This document shows, in pieces, positions 24,088-32,579 of a DNA stretch of 64,000 bases. Location of the stretch: the NCBI RefSeq assembly GCF_000308635.1, contig NZ_BAGD01000118.1, forward strand, positions 1 through 64,000. The letters run 5' to 3'. The notes beneath the pieces are model-generated. The model was given only the letters and a program-made list of their open reading frames with translations, ran no database searches and was not told the DNA's origin. The translations under genes and the position numbers were made by a program. The stretch comes from Nocardia otitidiscaviarum NBRC 14405. Its GTDB lineage: Bacteria > Actinomycetota > Actinomycetes > Mycobacteriales > Mycobacteriaceae. The first letter of the stretch is position 1. The number at the start of each line of letters is the position of its first letter.

Positions 24088-24924
24088 TCAGCGCTCGCGC
24101 CGGTAAAGTCGCATGGTCACCGGACCGAATACGGCGACCAGCACGGCGCAGGTAAGAAATACCCAGCCGATCTCGGTACTGGCCGACTGGCCGTGCATCA
24201 GCCCGCGCACGGCGGTGACCAGCTGCGATACCGGGTTGACCGCGACGAACGACTCCAGCCAACCGGGCAGGGTGGCGGGGTCGACGAAGATATTGCTGAC
24301 GAAGCTCATCGGGAACGTCACCAGGATGGCCAGAAACATCACCGACTCCGGGGTGCGGGCCAGCAGCGCCAGACTCGTCCACACCCAGGACAGGCACCAG
24401 GCGAACAGCAGCACCAGTCCCATCCCGGCCAGCAGGCCGGGCAGCCCCGCGTCCGGCCGGAAGCCCAGCAGCACGCCGACGCTCACGATCACGGTGGCCG
24501 CCATGGCGTACCGGGTCAGATCCGCCAGCAGCGCGCCCACCAGCGGGGCGGGCTGCCAGATCGGCAGCGATCGGAACCGGTCGAACACGCCTTTACCGAT
24601 ATCGCCGTTGAGGGCGACCGCCGTCGACTGGGTGCTCATGATGACCGTCATGACCAGCAGGCCGGGCAGCACCGACTGCAGGTACTCCCGCACCGATCCG
24701 GCCAGTGCCCCACCGAACAGGTAGGTGAACATGAACAGCATCATCAGCGGGAAGACCGTCACATCGGCGAGCTGATCCGGCACATGCTTGATGCGCAGCA
24801 CCGCTCGCCACGCGAAGGCCAGGGCGGTGGACAGGGGGCCGGGGCGAGCTGGACGCTGCCCGGACGACAGCGCCGCGCGCAGCGGATCGGTGGCGGGAGC
24901 CGGGGCGGCTGTGGTGGTGGTCAT
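24088..24924 (-). CDS. ABC-2 type exporter permease (second DrrB-like)
   Basis: 278 residues, about six membrane helices. Motifs equal those of the DrrB at 14162: VPDQLADVTVFPLMMLFMF, LNGDIGKGVFDRFRSLPIWQ and FPMSFVSNIFVDPATLPGW. It overlaps the ATPase gene by 4 nt and forms an exporter with it. The downstream strong terminator at 24021-24058 closes the operon. Confidence 0.92.
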   Translation of the reverse strand: MTTTTAAPAPATDPLRAALSSGQRPARPGPLSTALAFAWRAVLRIKHVPDQLADVTVFPLMMLFMFTYLFGGALAGSVREYLQSVLPGLLVMTVIMSTQSTAVALNGDIGKGVFDRFRSLPIWQPAPLVGALLADLTRYAMAATVIVSVGVLLGFRPDAGLPGLLAGMGLVLLFAWCLSWVWTSLALLARTPESVMFLAILVTFPMSFVSNIFVDPATLPGWLESFVAVNPVSQLVTAVRGLMHGQSASTEIGWVFLTCAVLVAVFGPVTMRLYRRER

Positions 24925-25889
24925 GCCGGAATCTCCTCGGGGGCTTCGGTTTTGGTGTGCTGACCGGTCAGGGCGAAGAACACTTCGTCGAGGCTGCTCT
25001 GTCCGATACCGAAATCACCGACCTCGATGCCGACACGGGCGAGTTCGCTCAGGGCCGCACCGGCCCGTCCGGTGTCGGTGAGCCGGGCCGACAGGGCCGC
25101 CGGATCCTCCTCGCGGTGCACCGGCACCGCGAGCACCCGCTCCAGCAGCCGTTCGGCATCCGCGCGGCGGTCCGGATCCCGCAGCCGCACCCGCACCGCA
25201 CCCGCACCGACCGATTCCTTCAGCTGCGCGGTCGTGCCCTCGGCGATGATGCGGCCGTGGTCGATGACCGCGAGCCGGTCGGCCAGCCGATCCGCCTCCT
25301 CGAGGTACTGGGTGGTCAGCAAAACCGTTGTGCCGTTGTCGGTCAGGGCTCGCACCACGTCCCACACCCGGCTGCGGCTGCGCGGGTCGAGTCCGGTGGT
25401 GGGTTCGTCGAGGAACAGCAGGGCCGGGGTGACCACGATGCTCGCGGCGATATCCAGGCGGCGGCGCATACCGCCGGAATACCGCTTGGCCTGTCGGTCG
25501 GCCGCGGCCTCGAGTCCGAAGGCGGACAACAGTTCTCGGGCCCGATCGGCGGCGGCGCGGCGGCCGTGGCCGAGCAGCCTGCCCATCATGGCCAGGTTCT
25601 CCATCCCGGTGAGATCCTCGTCCACCGAGGCGTATTGGCCGGTGAGGCTGATTCGGGCGCGCACCTCGTCGGTATTGGCCACCAGGTCGTAGCCGAAGAC
25701 GGTGGCCTGTCCCGCGGTGGGACGGACCAGCGTCGCGAGCATGCGGATGGTGGTCGTCTTGCCCGCACCGTTGGGGCCGAGGAATCCGTAGATCCCGCCC
25801 TCGGGGACGGTCAGGTCCACGCCGTCGACGGCGACCGTATCGCCGAACTGCTTGCGCAGTCCTACGGCGTGAATGGCGTACTGGGCCAT
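24921..25889 (-). CDS. ABC exporter ATP-binding protein (second DrrA-like)
   Basis: 322 residues. Walker A LGPNGAGKTTTIRMLATL near 38-55, signature SGGMRRRLDIA, Walker B LLFLDEPTTGLDP, H-loop TTQYLEEADRLADR, and the DrrA-type C-terminus QSSLDEVFFALTGQH. It energises the permease encoded by the overlapping next gene. It follows the Ddn-like gene by 31 bp, and all three may be transcribed from the operator-rich region at 26427-26508 under control of the divergent TetR protein. Confidence 0.93.
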   Translation of the reverse strand: MAQYAIHAVGLRKQFGDTVAVDGVDLTVPEGGIYGFLGPNGAGKTTTIRMLATLVRPTAGQATVFGYDLVANTDEVRARISLTGQYASVDEDLTGMENLAMMGRLLGHGRRAAADRARELLSAFGLEAAADRQAKRYSGGMRRRLDIAASIVVTPALLFLDEPTTGLDPRSRSRVWDVVRALTDNGTTVLLTTQYLEEADRLADRLAVIDHGRIIAEGTTAQLKESVGAGAVRVRLRDPDRRADAERLLERVLAVPVHREEDPAALSARLTDTGRAGAALSELARVGIEVGDFGIGQSSLDEVFFALTGQHTKTEAPEEIPA

Positions 25890-25920
25890 GGGTTTTCCCT
25901 TCTATCTCGGTTCGGCGGAG

Positions 25921-26409
25921 TCAGGACGCGATGAGGGAGCGGCGCAGGCGAAGCACTTCGTCCACGCCGAAGACCCGCAGCAGCACCCGTTCGGACTTCG
26001 ACTGGAACCGCGCGACCGAGGCGGCCGGGACCAATTCGGGCTCGGTGACCCGGTAGGTGTCGCCCTCGTGCACCACCTCGGCGGTTCCGGCCGCGCGCAG
26101 GTTCGCCAGCCAGTCCGGGCTGGTGCCGTAGGGCAGTGAGACGAGGAAGTCGTCACCGGCCTCGATGATGCCGATCGGCGTCCGATAGGGCTTGCCGCTC
26201 TTGCGACCGGTATGCCGGATCAGCGCGGCGGACGCGCCCGGCTCCCCCGCGGTCCGCAGCACGCGCGGGTTCGTCACGCGGCGGTTGAAGCGGCGGACGG
26301 CCGCGACCGCGGGCCGATAGCCCGAGCGCAGCGCCACCAGCACGAACAGCATCCAGAGCAGGCCCAGCCCCACCGGGGTGCCCGCCGCTATGGCGATCCA
26401 GATCCACAT
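25921..26409 (-). CDS. Ddn-like deazaflavin (F420)-dependent nitroreductase-family protein
   Basis: 162 residues. The N-terminal membrane helix (MWIWIAIAAGTPVGLGLLWM) is followed by a split beta-barrel typical of the Ddn/DUF385 family: LIRHTGRKSGKPYRTPIGII, FLVSLPYGTSPDWLANLRAAG and VPAASVARFQ. Such proteins use F420H2 to reduce quinones or nitroaromatics at the membrane. ATG at 26409 is preferred; ATG at 26421 would add four residues. It is divergent from a TetR gene and upstream of the exporter pair. Confidence 0.82.
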   Translation of the reverse strand: MWIWIAIAAGTPVGLGLLWMLFVLVALRSGYRPAVAAVRRFNRRVTNPRVLRTAGEPGASAALIRHTGRKSGKPYRTPIGIIEAGDDFLVSLPYGTSPDWLANLRAAGTAEVVHEGDTYRVTEPELVPAASVARFQSKSERVLLRVFGVDEVLRLRRSLIAS

Positions 26410-26426
26410 GGTCACATCCACTCTCT

Positions 26427-26508
26427 CTTACGTTGTAAGTCTTATGACGTAAGGCTGGCATTACAACGTAAGGCTGTCAAGAGTGGGCAGCCTTACCGCG
26501 TACGGTAA
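26427..26508. promoter_or_regulatory. cluster of four TetR-type operators
   Basis: CTTACGTTGTAAG at 26427-26439 (perfect palindrome), an imperfect copy CTTATGACGTAAG at 26441-26453, and an inverted-orientation copy ATTACAACGTAAG at 26460-26472. TTACCG-CGTA-CGGTAA lies at 26493-26508, 13 bp before the TetR start. The cluster occupies the whole divergent gap and probably mediates repression in both directions. Confidence 0.65.
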
Positions 26509-26521
26509 ATTGAGAATCGTT

Positions 26522-27202
26522 ATGGCCACCGATCAACGACCCCGGCTGAGCCGGGACCAGATACTGCACGCCGCCGTCGCCCGCGCCGACCGTGACGGCG
26601 TGGAGGCGGTCACCATGCGCAATGTCGCCACCGACCTCGGCGTCGAGGCGATGTCGCTCTACTACCACGTGGCGAACAAGGCCGAACTCCTCGACGGCAT
26701 GGTCGAGGTGGTACTGACCACCATCAACAAGGCGGTCGCCCATCTGATCGCCGAATCCCCCGACGACTGGAAACCCGTTCTGCGCGAACGCATCCTGACC
26801 GCCCGCCAGATCCTGCTCCGCCACCCCTGGGCCCCCGGCGTGATCGGCACCCGCTCGATGATGACGCTCTCGGTGATCGACTACTTCGACGCCCTGGTCG
26901 GCATCCTGCGCACCGGCGGCTTCTCCTACGACCTCACCCACCACGCCATGCACGCCCTCGGCAGCCGCGCCCTCGGCTTCACCCAGGAACTCTTCGAACC
27001 CCCCACCGACCAAACCGACGACGAAGCCACCGCCACCCTGCAGGCCATGGCCGACCGCTTCCCCAATATCGCCGGCATGGTCACCGCCACCAGCCACGAC
27101 CACACCGAACCCGGCCTGGGCTGGTGCGACGACCAGACCGAATTCGAATTCGGCCTGGACCTCATCCTCGACGGACTGGAACGGCTGCGCGCGGCGCCCT
27201 GA
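26522..27202 (+). CDS. TetR family regulator
   Basis: 226 residues. The HTH is at about residues 28-47 (AVTMRNVATDLGVEAMSLYYHVANK), typical of the TetR group with a TetR_C tetracyclin-repressor-like C-terminal domain. ATG at 26522 lies just after four palindromic operator candidates, so it is probably autoregulated and controls the divergent Ddn-like/exporter genes, a common efflux arrangement. The ligand is unknown. Confidence 0.88.
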   Translation: MATDQRPRLSRDQILHAAVARADRDGVEAVTMRNVATDLGVEAMSLYYHVANKAELLDGMVEVVLTTINKAVAHLIAESPDDWKPVLRERILTARQILLRHPWAPGVIGTRSMMTLSVIDYFDALVGILRTGGFSYDLTHHAMHALGSRALGFTQELFEPPTDQTDDEATATLQAMADRFPNIAGMVTATSHDHTEPGLGWCDDQTEFEFGLDLILDGLERLRAAP

Positions 27203-27245
27203 CCTCGATCGCACTCATCGGCGGCGGCATTGCTCGCCATTAAAT

Positions 27246-27278
27246 TTGAACGATGGTACAAATAGTACGTTGGTTCAA
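27246..27278. promoter_or_regulatory. operator upstream of MFS exporter
   Basis: Nested inverted repeats share one centre at 27262: TTGAAC (27246-27251) with GTTCAA (27273-27278), and GTAC (27256-27259) with GTAC (27265-27268). The site ends 17 bp before the MFS start, fitting binding by the TetR protein encoded at the end of that operon. Confidence 0.6.
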
Positions 27279-27295
27279 CTAAGTCGGGAGTGCGC

Positions 27296-28837
27296 ATGAG
27301 TACGGAATCACCGGCACCCGCCGGATGGCGGCAGTGGAGCGGACTGGCGGTGCTGGCGCTGCCGACCGCACTGCTCGGACTCGACGTGACGGCGCTCTAC
27401 CTCGTCGTTCCCAGCCTGACCGCGGATCTGCGACCGACCGCGACCGAGACACTGTGGATCATGGACGCCTACGGTTTCCTCATCGCGGGCTTCCTGATCA
27501 CCATGGGCACGCTGGGTGACCGCATCGGCCGCCGCCGGCTGCTGATGATCGGCATGACCGCGTTCGCCGCGGCGTCGGTGCTCGCGGCCTTCGCACCCAA
27601 CGCCCTGTGGCTGATCGCGGCGCGAGCGCTGCTCGGCGTGGCCGGTGCGACCCTCATGCCGTCCACCCTGTCCCTGATCAGCACCATGTTCACCGATGCC
27701 GGGCAGCGGGCGATGGCGATCGGCGTGTGGGCCACCATGTTCGCGCTCGGCATGGCCGCGGGGCCGGTGGTGGGCGGCGTCCTCGTCGCGCACTTCTGGT
27801 GGGGTGCGGTGTTTCTGCTCGCAGTGCCGGTCAGTGCGGTGGTACTGACCGCCGCACCGGCGCTGCTGCCCGAATTCCGTTCCGCGACCGGGCGACTCGA
27901 TCTGTGGAGCGTCGCACTGTCGCTGGCCGCCCTGCTGCCGATCATCTACGCGATCAAACACGCTGCGGCACATGGCATCGACCTCCAGGCAGGGGCCACC
28001 GCCGTGCTCGGGGCCGCCGCGACGGTCGCCTTCGTGCGGCGGCAGCTGCGCCTGCCCGAACCACTGCTCGACATCAGGCTTTTCGGCAGTCGATCCTTCG
28101 CCGCCGCCCTGGCCGTCCTGTTCGTCGGTCTCATCGGCTTCGGTGGGGTGATGTACCTGGTCACGCAGTACCTGCAATTCGTCGCGGGGCTCTCCCCGGC
28201 GATGGCCGGGCTGTGGATGGGGCCGCCCGCGCTGGCCATGCTGATCGGCGGAATCGGTGCGCCGCTACTGGCCCGACGGGTTTCACCGGGGGCGGTCATG
28301 GCCGCCACGCTGGCGCTGTCGCTGATCGGCTACGGACTCCTGGCTCGGACCGGAACCGACGGAAAAGCGGCCGTGGTCCTCGGATTCGCGTTCGTCTATC
28401 TCGGACTCGGCGTCATCGCGGCACTGGGTACCGACATCGTCGTGGGGGCGGCGCCGCCGAGCGAATCCGGCTCGGCCGCGGCACTCTCGGAGACCGTCCA
28501 GGAACTCGGCATCGCGGCCGGAGTGGCGCTGCTGGGCAGTCTCACCACGGCCGTCTATCGGACCGCGATCGAGACCCCCGCGGGGTTGTCCCCGCATACC
28601 GCCGAGTTGTATGCCGACGGTCTCGCGGGTGCCGACACCGTGGCGGATCAGTTGCCCGCGGGAGCTCTCCAGCAGGCGCGCGAGGCGTTCACCAGTGGAC
28701 TCGGGGTCACCGCGGTCGCCGCCGGAACGGCGATCGCGTTCGTATCGCTCATCTGCTACCGGACCCTGCGCCACATCCGGCCGATCGGCGCGGCCGAGCC
28801 CGCGCCGGAACCGATAGCCTCGCAACAGCGACGATGA
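27296..28837 (+). CDS. MFS multidrug transporter (EmrB/QacA, 14-helix type)
   Basis: 513 residues with about 14 membrane helices. DHA2-family motif A is GTLGDRIGRRRLLMIG after helix 2 and motif C is AAGPVVGGVLVAHFWWG. The acidic residue in the first helix region (LLGLDVTALYLVVP) is typical of drug/proton antiporters. CGGGAG lies 5 bp before ATG 27296. The last codons overlap the start of a TetR gene (ATGA), giving a transporter-repressor operon. Substrate unknown. Confidence 0.92.
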   Translation: MSTESPAPAGWRQWSGLAVLALPTALLGLDVTALYLVVPSLTADLRPTATETLWIMDAYGFLIAGFLITMGTLGDRIGRRRLLMIGMTAFAAASVLAAFAPNALWLIAARALLGVAGATLMPSTLSLISTMFTDAGQRAMAIGVWATMFALGMAAGPVVGGVLVAHFWWGAVFLLAVPVSAVVLTAAPALLPEFRSATGRLDLWSVALSLAALLPIIYAIKHAAAHGIDLQAGATAVLGAAATVAFVRRQLRLPEPLLDIRLFGSRSFAAALAVLFVGLIGFGGVMYLVTQYLQFVAGLSPAMAGLWMGPPALAMLIGGIGAPLLARRVSPGAVMAATLALSLIGYGLLARTGTDGKAAVVLGFAFVYLGLGVIAALGTDIVVGAAPPSESGSAAALSETVQELGIAAGVALLGSLTTAVYRTAIETPAGLSPHTAELYADGLAGADTVADQLPAGALQQAREAFTSGLGVTAVAAGTAIAFVSLICYRTLRHIRPIGAAEPAPEPIASQQRR

Positions 28838-29418
28838 GCGGTGAGAGGAGAGCGGTGCCCCAGCCGGATACGGTCGACGGCCGCAAGATACGCGGTGAGC
28901 GCCGCCGTGCCCAGATCATCGAGGCGACGCTGACCGTCGTCAATCGCGACGGTGCGGCCGGGGTGACCCACCGCACCGTCGCCAAGGAGGCGGGCATCAC
29001 CACCAGCCTCACCCTCTACTACTTCGCCACCCTGGACGACCTGCTCGTCGCGGCGCTGACCAGCGTGACCGACGCCTACACCCACCGCATCCGCGAACTC
29101 GTCACCACCGCGGACGACCCCCTCGACGGCCTGGCCCACCTCATCGCCGAATCCGCGGGCCCTGGCCGCGAACGCGCCCTCGCCGAACGCGAACTCTCCA
29201 CCCTGGCGGCCCGCCGCCCCGCCCTCCGCTCCGTGGCACGCCGCTGGCGCGAAGGCGTCGCCGAACTGGCCCGAACCCGAACCGACGACCCCACCGTCAT
29301 CGAATCCTTCGTAGCCCTGACCGACGGCCTGTGCACCTCCATCCTCCTGGACGACCACAGCGCCGACCCCGACCACATCCACACGCTCCTCACCCGAGCG
29401 CTACCGCACCTGAGGTGA
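28834..29418 (+). CDS. TetR family regulator of the MFS operon
   Basis: 194 residues. The HTH is at about residues 37-57 (GVTHRTVAKEAGITTSLTLYYF). The C-terminal domain includes AERELSTLAARRPALRSVARRW. ATG at 28834 overlaps the MFS stop; GTG at 28855 has an AGAGGAG 4-5 bp upstream and is an equally good start. It is encoded with the exporter it probably represses, through the palindrome at 27246-27278. Confidence 0.85.
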   Translation: MSGERRAVPQPDTVDGRKIRGERRRAQIIEATLTVVNRDGAAGVTHRTVAKEAGITTSLTLYYFATLDDLLVAALTSVTDAYTHRIRELVTTADDPLDGLAHLIAESAGPGRERALAERELSTLAARRPALRSVARRWREGVAELARTRTDDPTVIESFVALTDGLCTSILLDDHSADPDHIHTLLTRALPHLR

Positions 29419-29523
29419 ACGTGCGATCAGGGGGATTCGTGGCGGCATCGCCCGAGTAAGGTCCGCCACCAGTTCCCCTGAGCGATGAACTCGTCTCCGC
29501 TCGCTTCGGGCACGGTCCGGGCG

Positions 29524-30072
29524 TCAGCGGGGGTGGCCGCGGAACACGCCGTCCGGGTCGGTGGCGGCGGCGAATTCTTCGAAGTCCATGTTTCCGAGCG
29601 ACAGGTTGACCTCCACCGAGGCGATTTCGCGCGGCAGGATGCGGAAGGTCGGCAAATCCGCGCCGGAGTCGCCGTGGTCGCTGTTGTCGACCGCGAGCAG
29701 CGGACGTTCCGGGTCGCGAATCGTTCGTTCGTCGACGATGAAGAGGTAGTACTGCGAGCCGAGCAGCTCTTCGAGGTCCGCCGTCGTCACCGCTCGAAAC
29801 GCCGGATCGTCGACGACCGTCAGCCCGTACATGAGGTCGAGTTCGTCGAGGTCATAGGAGCGGTTGACCGCGTCGAGAGTCGCGCGCCAGGCGTCGTCGT
29901 CGCTGAAATCGGTCCGCAGCAGTAGCGTTTCCCCTTCGGGCAGTTCTCTTTTCACGGGGCTATCGTGTCCGCCGAGCGGTCGTTCGTCACTACTCTCGGT
30001 CGAACTCGCGCAGCCCGCTGTGATGGCGGCGATCGCCAGTAGTGCCAGCATTCTGCGGGATATTCCGGTCAT
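29524..30072 (-). CDS. secreted lipoprotein with DUF6924-like domain
   Basis: 182 residues. A signal peptide with lipobox ITAGC puts the lipidated cysteine at 21, so it is anchored outside the membrane. The mature part resembles DUF6924: LLLRTDFSDDDAWRATLDAV at about 50-70, then YYLFIVDERTI and LLAVDNSD. Function is unknown in this family. It precedes the ECF sigma factor gene by about 34 bp on the same strand, though with no overlap; joint expression is possible. Confidence 0.75.
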   Translation of the reverse strand: MTGISRRMLALLAIAAITAGCASSTESSDERPLGGHDSPVKRELPEGETLLLRTDFSDDDAWRATLDAVNRSYDLDELDLMYGLTVVDDPAFRAVTTADLEELLGSQYYLFIVDERTIRDPERPLLAVDNSDHGDSGADLPTFRILPREIASVEVNLSLGNMDFEEFAAATDPDGVFRGHPR

Positions 30073-30105
30073 TGCTCTCCTGGCATTGTTCTACAGCAGC
30101 GGATC

Positions 30106-31251
30106 TCACGACCGCAGTGATTGTCGTACCCGTGCTGCCTCGCGGGTGAGGTGGTCGCGCTCGGGCAGGGTGGTGGCGAGGCGGGCGGCTTCGGCGTAGA
30201 GGGTGGCGGCTTGGTCGAGGTCGCCCGCGCGTTCGTGGAGGTAGGCACGGGCGGCGGTGTGGCGGGGGAGGTTCGGGTCGAGGTCGGCCAGGGCGGCGAG
30301 TCCGGCTCGGGGGCCGTCGGCTTCGCCGACAGCTACCGCGCGGTTCAACCGGATTACCGGGTTGTCGGTGAGCAGCAGCAGTTCGTCGTACCACTCCACG
30401 ATTTGCACCCAGTCCGTTTCGGAGGCGCTGGGGGCGTCCGCGTGCAGGGCGGCGATCGCGGCTTGGGCCTGGTATTCGCCCAGTCGGTCGCGGGCCAGTG
30501 CGGCTTGCAGGATCGTCACGCCTTCCGCGATGCGGCCGGTGTCCCAACGGGATCGGTCCTGGCGGGCGAGGGGCACCAGGCGGCCGTCCGGGTCGCGGCG
30601 GGAGGCGCGGCGGGCGTGGTGCAGCAGCATCAGTGCGAGCAGACCCGCGACCTCGGGTTCATCGGTGGTGGCGGCGAGTTGGCGGGTGAGGCGGATGGCC
30701 TCGGCCGCCAGGTCGATATCGCCGCTGTAGCCCTCGTTGAAGACGAGGTAGAGCACCCGCAGCACCGTCGGGAGGTCGCCGGGTCGATCCAGCGGCAGGC
30801 CCGCTATGCGTCGCTTGGCGCGGCTGATCCGTTGCGCCATGGTGGATTCGGGGACGAGGTAGGCCGCCGCGATCTGCCGCGTGGTCAGGCCGCCGACGGC
30901 GCGCAGGGTCAGGGCGACGGCCGATCCGGGTGACAGGCTGGGGTGCGCACACAGGAAATACAGCCACAGTGTGTCGTCCGTGGCGGGCACCGGGCCCGAC
31001 GGGGGTGCGACCTCCACGGCGAGTTCTCTTCCCCGACGGGCTGTTTCGGCACGGGTGGCATCGACGAACCTGTTCCATGCGGCGGTGATGAGCCATGCCT
31101 TGGCGTCACGCGGTGGGTCGTCCCGCCACGTCTCCAGTGCCCGGATCAGCGCCTCCTGCACCGCGTCCTCGGCCGCGGTGAAGTCGGCTCCGCGGCGGAC
31201 GAGGACACCGATCACCGCTGGGACGAGGTCGCGCAGCAGTGCTTCGTTCAC
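30106..31251 (-). CDS. ECF42-type sigma factor with TPR-like C-terminal extension
   Basis: 381 residues. Sigma region 2 is at about 20-70 (TAAEDAVQEALIRALETW) and region 4 near 115-160 (GGLTTRQIAAAYLVPESTMAQRISRAKRRI). A long C-terminal SnoaL-free, helical TPR-like part carries YLVFNEGYSGD and LNRAVAVGEADGP, the ECF42 signature. ECF42 factors have no anti-sigma factor and are encoded with DGPF proteins, exactly as here (GTGA overlap with the YCII/DGPF gene). GTG at 31251 is fixed by that overlap. Targets are unknown; ECF42 promoters usually precede the DGPF gene. Confidence 0.9.
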   Translation of the reverse strand: MNEALLRDLVPAVIGVLVRRGADFTAAEDAVQEALIRALETWRDDPPRDAKAWLITAAWNRFVDATRAETARRGRELAVEVAPPSGPVPATDDTLWLYFLCAHPSLSPGSAVALTLRAVGGLTTRQIAAAYLVPESTMAQRISRAKRRIAGLPLDRPGDLPTVLRVLYLVFNEGYSGDIDLAAEAIRLTRQLAATTDEPEVAGLLALMLLHHARRASRRDPDGRLVPLARQDRSRWDTGRIAEGVTILQAALARDRLGEYQAQAAIAALHADAPSASETDWVQIVEWYDELLLLTDNPVIRLNRAVAVGEADGPRAGLAALADLDPNLPRHTAARAYLHERAGDLDQAATLYAEAARLATTLPERDHLTREAARVRQSLRS

Positions 31252-31655
31252 TCGGTCACCGTGGGCATTTCGGTGAAGAAGGGGCGCACCTCCAGCCACT
31301 CCTGGATCGGTTCGCCGCCCGCGCCCGGAGCGGCGGACAGTTCCGCGGCCAGCTCGAGCGCCCGCTCGTAGCTGTCCACGTCGATGATCATCCACCCGGC
31401 GATCAGGTCCTTGGTCTCCACGAACGGACCATCGGTGACCGGTGGCCGCCCCTCCCCGTCGGAGCGGACGAAGGTGCCCTCCGGCGACAGCGCCTGACTG
31501 TCGACGTACTCGCCGGTGGACTCGAGCCGCGCGGCGAAATCCTCCATGTACCGGACATGGGCGGTCACCTCCTCGGGCGTCCACCGATCCATCGGCACGT
31601 CGTTGACCGGCGCGGGCGCACCTCGGTAGTGCTTGAGCAGCAGGTATTTGGCCAT
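31248..31655 (-). CDS. YCII-related DGPF protein
   Basis: 135 residues. It contains TDGPFVETKDLIAGWMIIDVDS, the DGPF motif of the YCII-like family that accompanies ECF41/42 sigma factors. The fold is a ferredoxin-like alpha/beta barrel; a proposed role is small-molecule sensing or modification. GGGGAG lies 7-8 bp before the ATG. It overlaps the sigma gene by 4 nt, so expression is coupled. Confidence 0.9.
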   Translation of the reverse strand: MAKYLLLKHYRGAPAPVNDVPMDRWTPEEVTAHVRYMEDFAARLESTGEYVDSQALSPEGTFVRSDGEGRPPVTDGPFVETKDLIAGWMIIDVDSYERALELAAELSAAPGAGGEPIQEWLEVRPFFTEMPTVTE

Positions 31656-31705
31656 GATCTTCTCCCCTTGTTCGCTGCGGCCCATTCTGGCCGCGATGTT
31701 CGGTC

Positions 31706-32203
31706 TCAGGCGCCCTGACGTTCGGCGCGCTGCCGAATCAGTTCCTCGACCGCGCTGGGCAGGGTGGTGTCGAAGTCGATGAGTTTGACCCATGTCGGGG
31801 TGATGACGATCCGCACCATGCCGTCGTAGAGCGACCGCACCTCCGCCTCCCACTCGACGCGCTGCTCCGCGGTCATCTCATAGCTGCCGTTCATCCGCAG
31901 ATACTCCTCCGGAATGCCATCCACCACCTCCAGCTCCGCTCGCCCGCGAATCAACAGAATCTTCGGCGGATGCACCTCGGTATCGATCGTCAACGCCACC
32001 TCCGGGTTGTGCCGCAGTGACGGCAGCTTCGGCGCGTTCTTCGTCGTGCAGACGACGATCTCCGAACCGTTCCAGGTGAACGCGATAGGGATATTGCGCG
32101 GTGTGCCGTCCTTGGCGACATAGGCCATCCGCAGCAGGTCACGAGCCAGCAACTCCTGGCTGATCGGTCGCTCGAGAATCGCGGTGATCTCGTTCGTTCG
32201 CAT
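31706..32203 (-). CDS. pyridoxamine 5'-phosphate oxidase-like (PPOX) protein
   Basis: 165 residues, split beta-barrel flavin/F420-binding fold: LRMAYVAKDGTPRNIPIAFTWNG in two parts, TTKNAPKLPSLRHNPEVALTID and KILLIRGRAEL. ATG at 32203 has GAGGAG 6 bp upstream, better than the ATG at 32221. The family includes flavin- and F420-dependent oxidoreductases; the substrate is unknown. It lies 50 bp upstream of the DGPF gene on the same strand and may be in the ECF42 regulon. Confidence 0.82.
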   Translation of the reverse strand: MRTNEITAILERPISQELLARDLLRMAYVAKDGTPRNIPIAFTWNGSEIVVCTTKNAPKLPSLRHNPEVALTIDTEVHPPKILLIRGRAELEVVDGIPEEYLRMNGSYEMTAEQRVEWEAEVRSLYDGMVRIVITPTWVKLIDFDTTLPSAVEELIRQRAERQGA

Positions 32204-32317
32204 CGTGGACTCCTCGGTCATCGAGGCCCCCTTCGGGCGCTCCTACCCCTGGGACGAAGCCATTCGACCGTTCTCGACATCCATGACGCGGAATTTTCCG
32301 CGATTTCCCGACACCGC

Positions 32318-32556
32318 CGGAACCCAGGCCAGATCATCAACTTCGGCCGCGGCGAGGAGCGCCACTTCCTGTGCGCCCCCGACTACACGACGCTCCTGCG
32401 CGTCCTGCTCGAGGAAGTCCGTCCAGGCGCTTGGCCGCCATCCGAGATCGCCACCCGGTTCGAGGACGGTTCCTGGGCCTACCGCCCTACGGCAACCCGG
32501 TAGACCACTTCTTCAATGCCCTCTACCAGCGATTCGCGGGCCCGGACACGGCGTGA
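32318..32556 (+). pseudogene. decayed SMI1/KNR4 (SUKH)-type gene
   Basis: One frame reads NPGQIINFGRGEERHFLCAP then DYTTLLRVLLEEVRPGAWPP, the C-terminal half of a SUKH-type (SMI1/KNR4) protein, and stops at TAG 32501-32503. A neighbouring frame continues PPYGNPVDHFFNALYQRFAG to TGA at 32554-32556. No start codon or N-terminal half precedes it. It is a truncated, frameshifted relic. SUKH proteins are often immunity proteins against polymorphic toxins; family assignment is by motif memory. Confidence 0.5.
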
Positions 32557-32579
32557 GGCGAACCTGGATTCCGGCTCGA

